Shown here: in pieces, positions 62,411-64,000 of the stretch | Layout: each line of letters opens with the position of its first letter | Position numbering within the stretch: the first letter of the stretch is position 1 | Source of the DNA: Massilia oculi | GTDB lineage: Bacteria > Pseudomonadota > Gammaproteobacteria > Burkholderiales > Burkholderiaceae_D | DNA length: 64,000 nt | Direction: 5' to 3' | Assembly: GCF_003143515.1 (NCBI RefSeq) | Contig: NZ_CP029343.1 | Coordinates: forward strand, 3,782,001 to 3,846,000 | Notes under the pieces: model-generated | What the model saw: only the letters and a program-made list of their open reading frames with translations | What the model was told of the DNA's origin: nothing | Databases searched by the model: none | Translations under genes and position numbers: made by a program

Positions 62411-63451
62411 TTATGCAGCTTCGAGCTCGTCCAGCGGCCAGCGCGGGCGCACCGTGAAGGCATAGTCGCGCTGGGCCAGCGCCGGGTTGCGCTCGAGGCG
62501 CATGGCGCCGGCGAAGGCGATCATGGCACCGTTATCGGTGCAGAATTCCAGCTCAGGATAATAGACCTTGAACTTGCGTTTGGCGGCCGCCGCGTTGAGC
62601 GATTCACGCAATTGCTTGTTGGCGCCGACACCGCCCGCGATCACGAGTCGCGTCAGGCCCGTGTGCTTCATCGCATTGACGCATTTCGCGGTGAGCACGT
62701 CGACGATCGCATCGACGAAGCCGCGCGCGATGTTCGCCTTGTCCTGCTCGCAGATATTGGCAACGACTTTTTCTTCGTGGTTCTTGACCACGGTGAGCAC
62801 CGCCGTCTTCAGGCCCGAGAAACTGAAGTTGAAATCCTTGCTATGAAGCATAGGACGCGGCAAGGAATAGACGGTCGGATCGCCGAACTCCGCCAGGCGG
62901 GAAATCGCCGGTCCGCCCGGGTAGCCCAGGCCCAGCAGCTTGGCCGATTTGTCGAAGGCTTCGCCGGCCGCGTCGTCCAGGGTCTCGCCCAGCAGCGTAT
63001 AGCTGCCGACGCCGTCGACCCGCATCAGCTGGGTATGCCCGCCCGAGACCAGCAGGGCGAGGAAGGGGAATTCCGGACGCTCGGAAGCGAGCAGCGGCGA
63101 CAGCAGGTGGCCTTCGAGGTGGTGCACGCCGAGCACGGGTTTATCGAGCGCCAGCGCCAGGCTGCAGGCGACCGAGGAGCCGACCAGCAGCGCGCCGGCC
63201 AGGCCCGGGCCTTGCGTGTAGGCGATGGCGTCGATGTTCGAGGCCGGCAGGTCGGCGCGCTTCAGGACTTCGTCCAGCAGCGGAATGGCGCGCCGGATGT
63301 GGTCGCGCGAAGCGAGTTCGGGCACCACGCCGCCATACTCCTCGTGCATGGCGACCTGCGAGTGCAGGGCGTGGGACAGCAGGCCGCGCTCGGTGTCATA
63401 CAGAGCAAAGCCGGTTTCATCGCAGGAGGATTCGACGCCGAGAACGATCAT
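62411..63451 (-). CDS. tsaD: tRNA N6-adenosine threonylcarbamoyltransferase
   Basis: A 346-residue ASKHA-fold protein that transfers threonylcarbamoyl to A37 with TsaB and TsaE. The start [19 protein letters not shown] is standard. The metal-binding histidines are in [26 protein letters not shown] and [14 protein letters not shown] contact the nucleotide. It stands alone, as usual away from tsaB. Confidence 0.97.
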   Translation of the reverse strand: MIVLGVESSCDETGFALYDTERGLLSHALHSQVAMHEEYGGVVPELASRDHIRRAIPLLDEVLKRADLPASNIDAIAYTQGPGLAGALLVGSSVACSLALALDKPVLGVHHLEGHLLSPLLASERPEFPFLALLVSGGHTQLMRVDGVGSYTLLGETLDDAAGEAFDKSAKLLGLGYPGGPAISRLAEFGDPTVYSLPRPMLHSKDFNFSFSGLKTAVLTVVKNHEEKVVANICEQDKANIARGFVDAIVDVLTAKCVNAMKHTGLTRLVIAGGVGANKQLRESLNAAAAKRKFKVYYPELEFCTDNGAMIAFAGAMRLERNPALAQRDYAFTVRPRWPLDELEAA

Positions 63452-63509
63452 GGAAGGAGCAGTTTGAATTGGGCAGAACCGTCGATTTTACCGTACGGTT
63501 CGTTCGAAT

Positions 63510-64000
63510 TCACGGACGCTGCAATAACTCCTTGTGCGCCTGGCGCAACATGTTCTCGGTCTCTTCCCAGCCGATGCAGCCATCGGTCACCGAGCAGCCA
63601 TAGGTCAGCTGCGACAGGTCGGCGGGAATCGCCTGGTTGCCGCTGACGATATTCGACTCGATCATCACGCCCACCAGCGATTTGTTGCCATGACGAATCT
63701 GCTGGATCACGTCCGACATCACCAGCGGCTGCAGTTCCGGTTTCTTGTAGCTGTTCGCATGCGAGCAGTCGACCACCAGGTTGGCCGGCAGCTTGGCCTT
63801 GGTCAGCGCCTGCTCGGCGATCGCCACCGACACCGAGTCGTAGTTCGGCCGCCCGCCGCCGCCGCGCAGCACCACGTGGCCGTAGGCATTGCCGCTGGTG
63901 CGCACGATCGCGACTTTCCCTTCGCCATTGATGCCCAGGAAGGCATGCGGATTGGCCGAGGACAGCACCGCATTGATCGCGATGCTGACGTCGCCGTCGG
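63510..64000 (-). CDS. aroG: 3-deoxy-7-phosphoheptulonate synthase, C-terminal part (5' end outside)
   Basis: The minus-strand frame is open from the window edge and ends at 63510. It shows DGDVSIAINAVLSSANPHAF, FLGINGEGKVAIVRTSGN, RGGGGRPNYDS, DCSHANSYKKPELQ, GVMIESNIVSGNQ and YGCSVTDGCIGWEET, all of the type I (AroF/G/H) DAHP synthase. It makes the first intermediate of the aromatic pathway. Feedback specificity (Phe, Tyr or Trp) cannot be read from this part. The gene symbol is the general family choice. Confidence 0.93.
   Translation of the reverse strand, partial: DGDVSIAINAVLSSANPHAFLGINGEGKVAIVRTSGNAYGHVVLRGGGGRPNYDSVSVAIAEQALTKAKLPANLVVDCSHANSYKKPELQPLVMSDVIQQIRHGNKSLVGVMIESNIVSGNQAIPADLSQLTYGCSVTDGCIGWEETENMLRQAHKELLQRP

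Overview
The window is GC-rich, densely coded bacterial DNA. Gene order points to a betaproteobacterium of the family Oxalobacteraceae (Massilia/Telluria/Janthinobacterium type). The markers are yqgE-ruvX-pyrR-pyrB-pyrC', miaB-phoH-ybeY-corC-lnt-glyQ-glyS-gmhB-plsC, mutL-miaA and waaC-waaA, plus an H-NS-type protein and a PEP-CTERM protein. The genus is an inference from gene order and protein style; no database was searched.

Layout. 1-0.6 kb: 5' part of a photolyase gene (-). 0.8-5.5 kb: yqgE, ruvX, pyrR, pyrB, an inactive-type dihydroorotase and a PlsC acyltransferase (+), largely overlapping or tightly spaced. 5.4-12.6 kb: apaH (-), a MraY/WecA-like transferase, an H-NS-like gene, then manB-waaC-waaA, which serve sugar-phosphate and LPS inner-core synthesis. 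12.8-23.8 kb: a long minus-strand run from miaB down to a YgjP-like metallopeptidase covering tRNA modification, RNA maturation, lipoprotein acylation, glycyl-tRNA synthetase, heptose phosphatase and phospholipid synthesis. 23.8-34.0 kb: more scattered genes, namely an HTH protein behind about 600 bp of AT-richer DNA, an HDOD pair, DUF1697, a 90-residue PEP-CTERM protein, a divergent membrane FtsH-like AAA protease, a RidA-like protein, a YbaL/Kef-type antiporter and DUF445 and DUF2007 proteins.

34.1-40.06 kb is the only clearly foreign block. A 17-bp copy of the 3' end of tRNA-Met at 34118-34134 repeats the same bases in an intact tRNA-Met at 40040-40116. Between them lie a tyrosine integrase broken by a frameshift and an amber codon, an unrecognised 262-residue protein, an IS3-family copy whose orfB has a nonsense codon, the 3' stump of a serine recombinase cut by that IS, a 36-residue ORF with a strong terminator, and an FRG-domain protein. 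I read this as a decaying, probably immobile integrative element with possible defence cargo.

40.0-52.7 kb: two tandem tRNA-Met genes, miaA-mutL, a periplasmic cyclophilin, an alpha-carbonic anhydrase, a hexose-6-phosphate mutarotase, amiC-tsaE, queG, a DUF3052-like protein and a two-component system. That system is divergent from an orphan TRAP binding protein (52.8-53.8 kb). 54.2-64 kb: ogt-xerD, a small charged protein, a PAS-PAS-GGDEF-EAL protein with a 24-bp tandem repeat at its start and an altered EAL metal site, two EEP-family phosphohydrolases, ybaK, plsY, a FrnE-like DsbA protein, tsaD and the 3' part of an AroG-type DAHP synthase gene.

The points I judge most worth following are the tRNA-Met element and its cargo, the exchange of the tRNA-Met terminator, the divergent FtsH-like protease, the orphan TRAP protein with its kinase/regulator pair, and the regulatory and repeat structure around the diguanylate cyclase.
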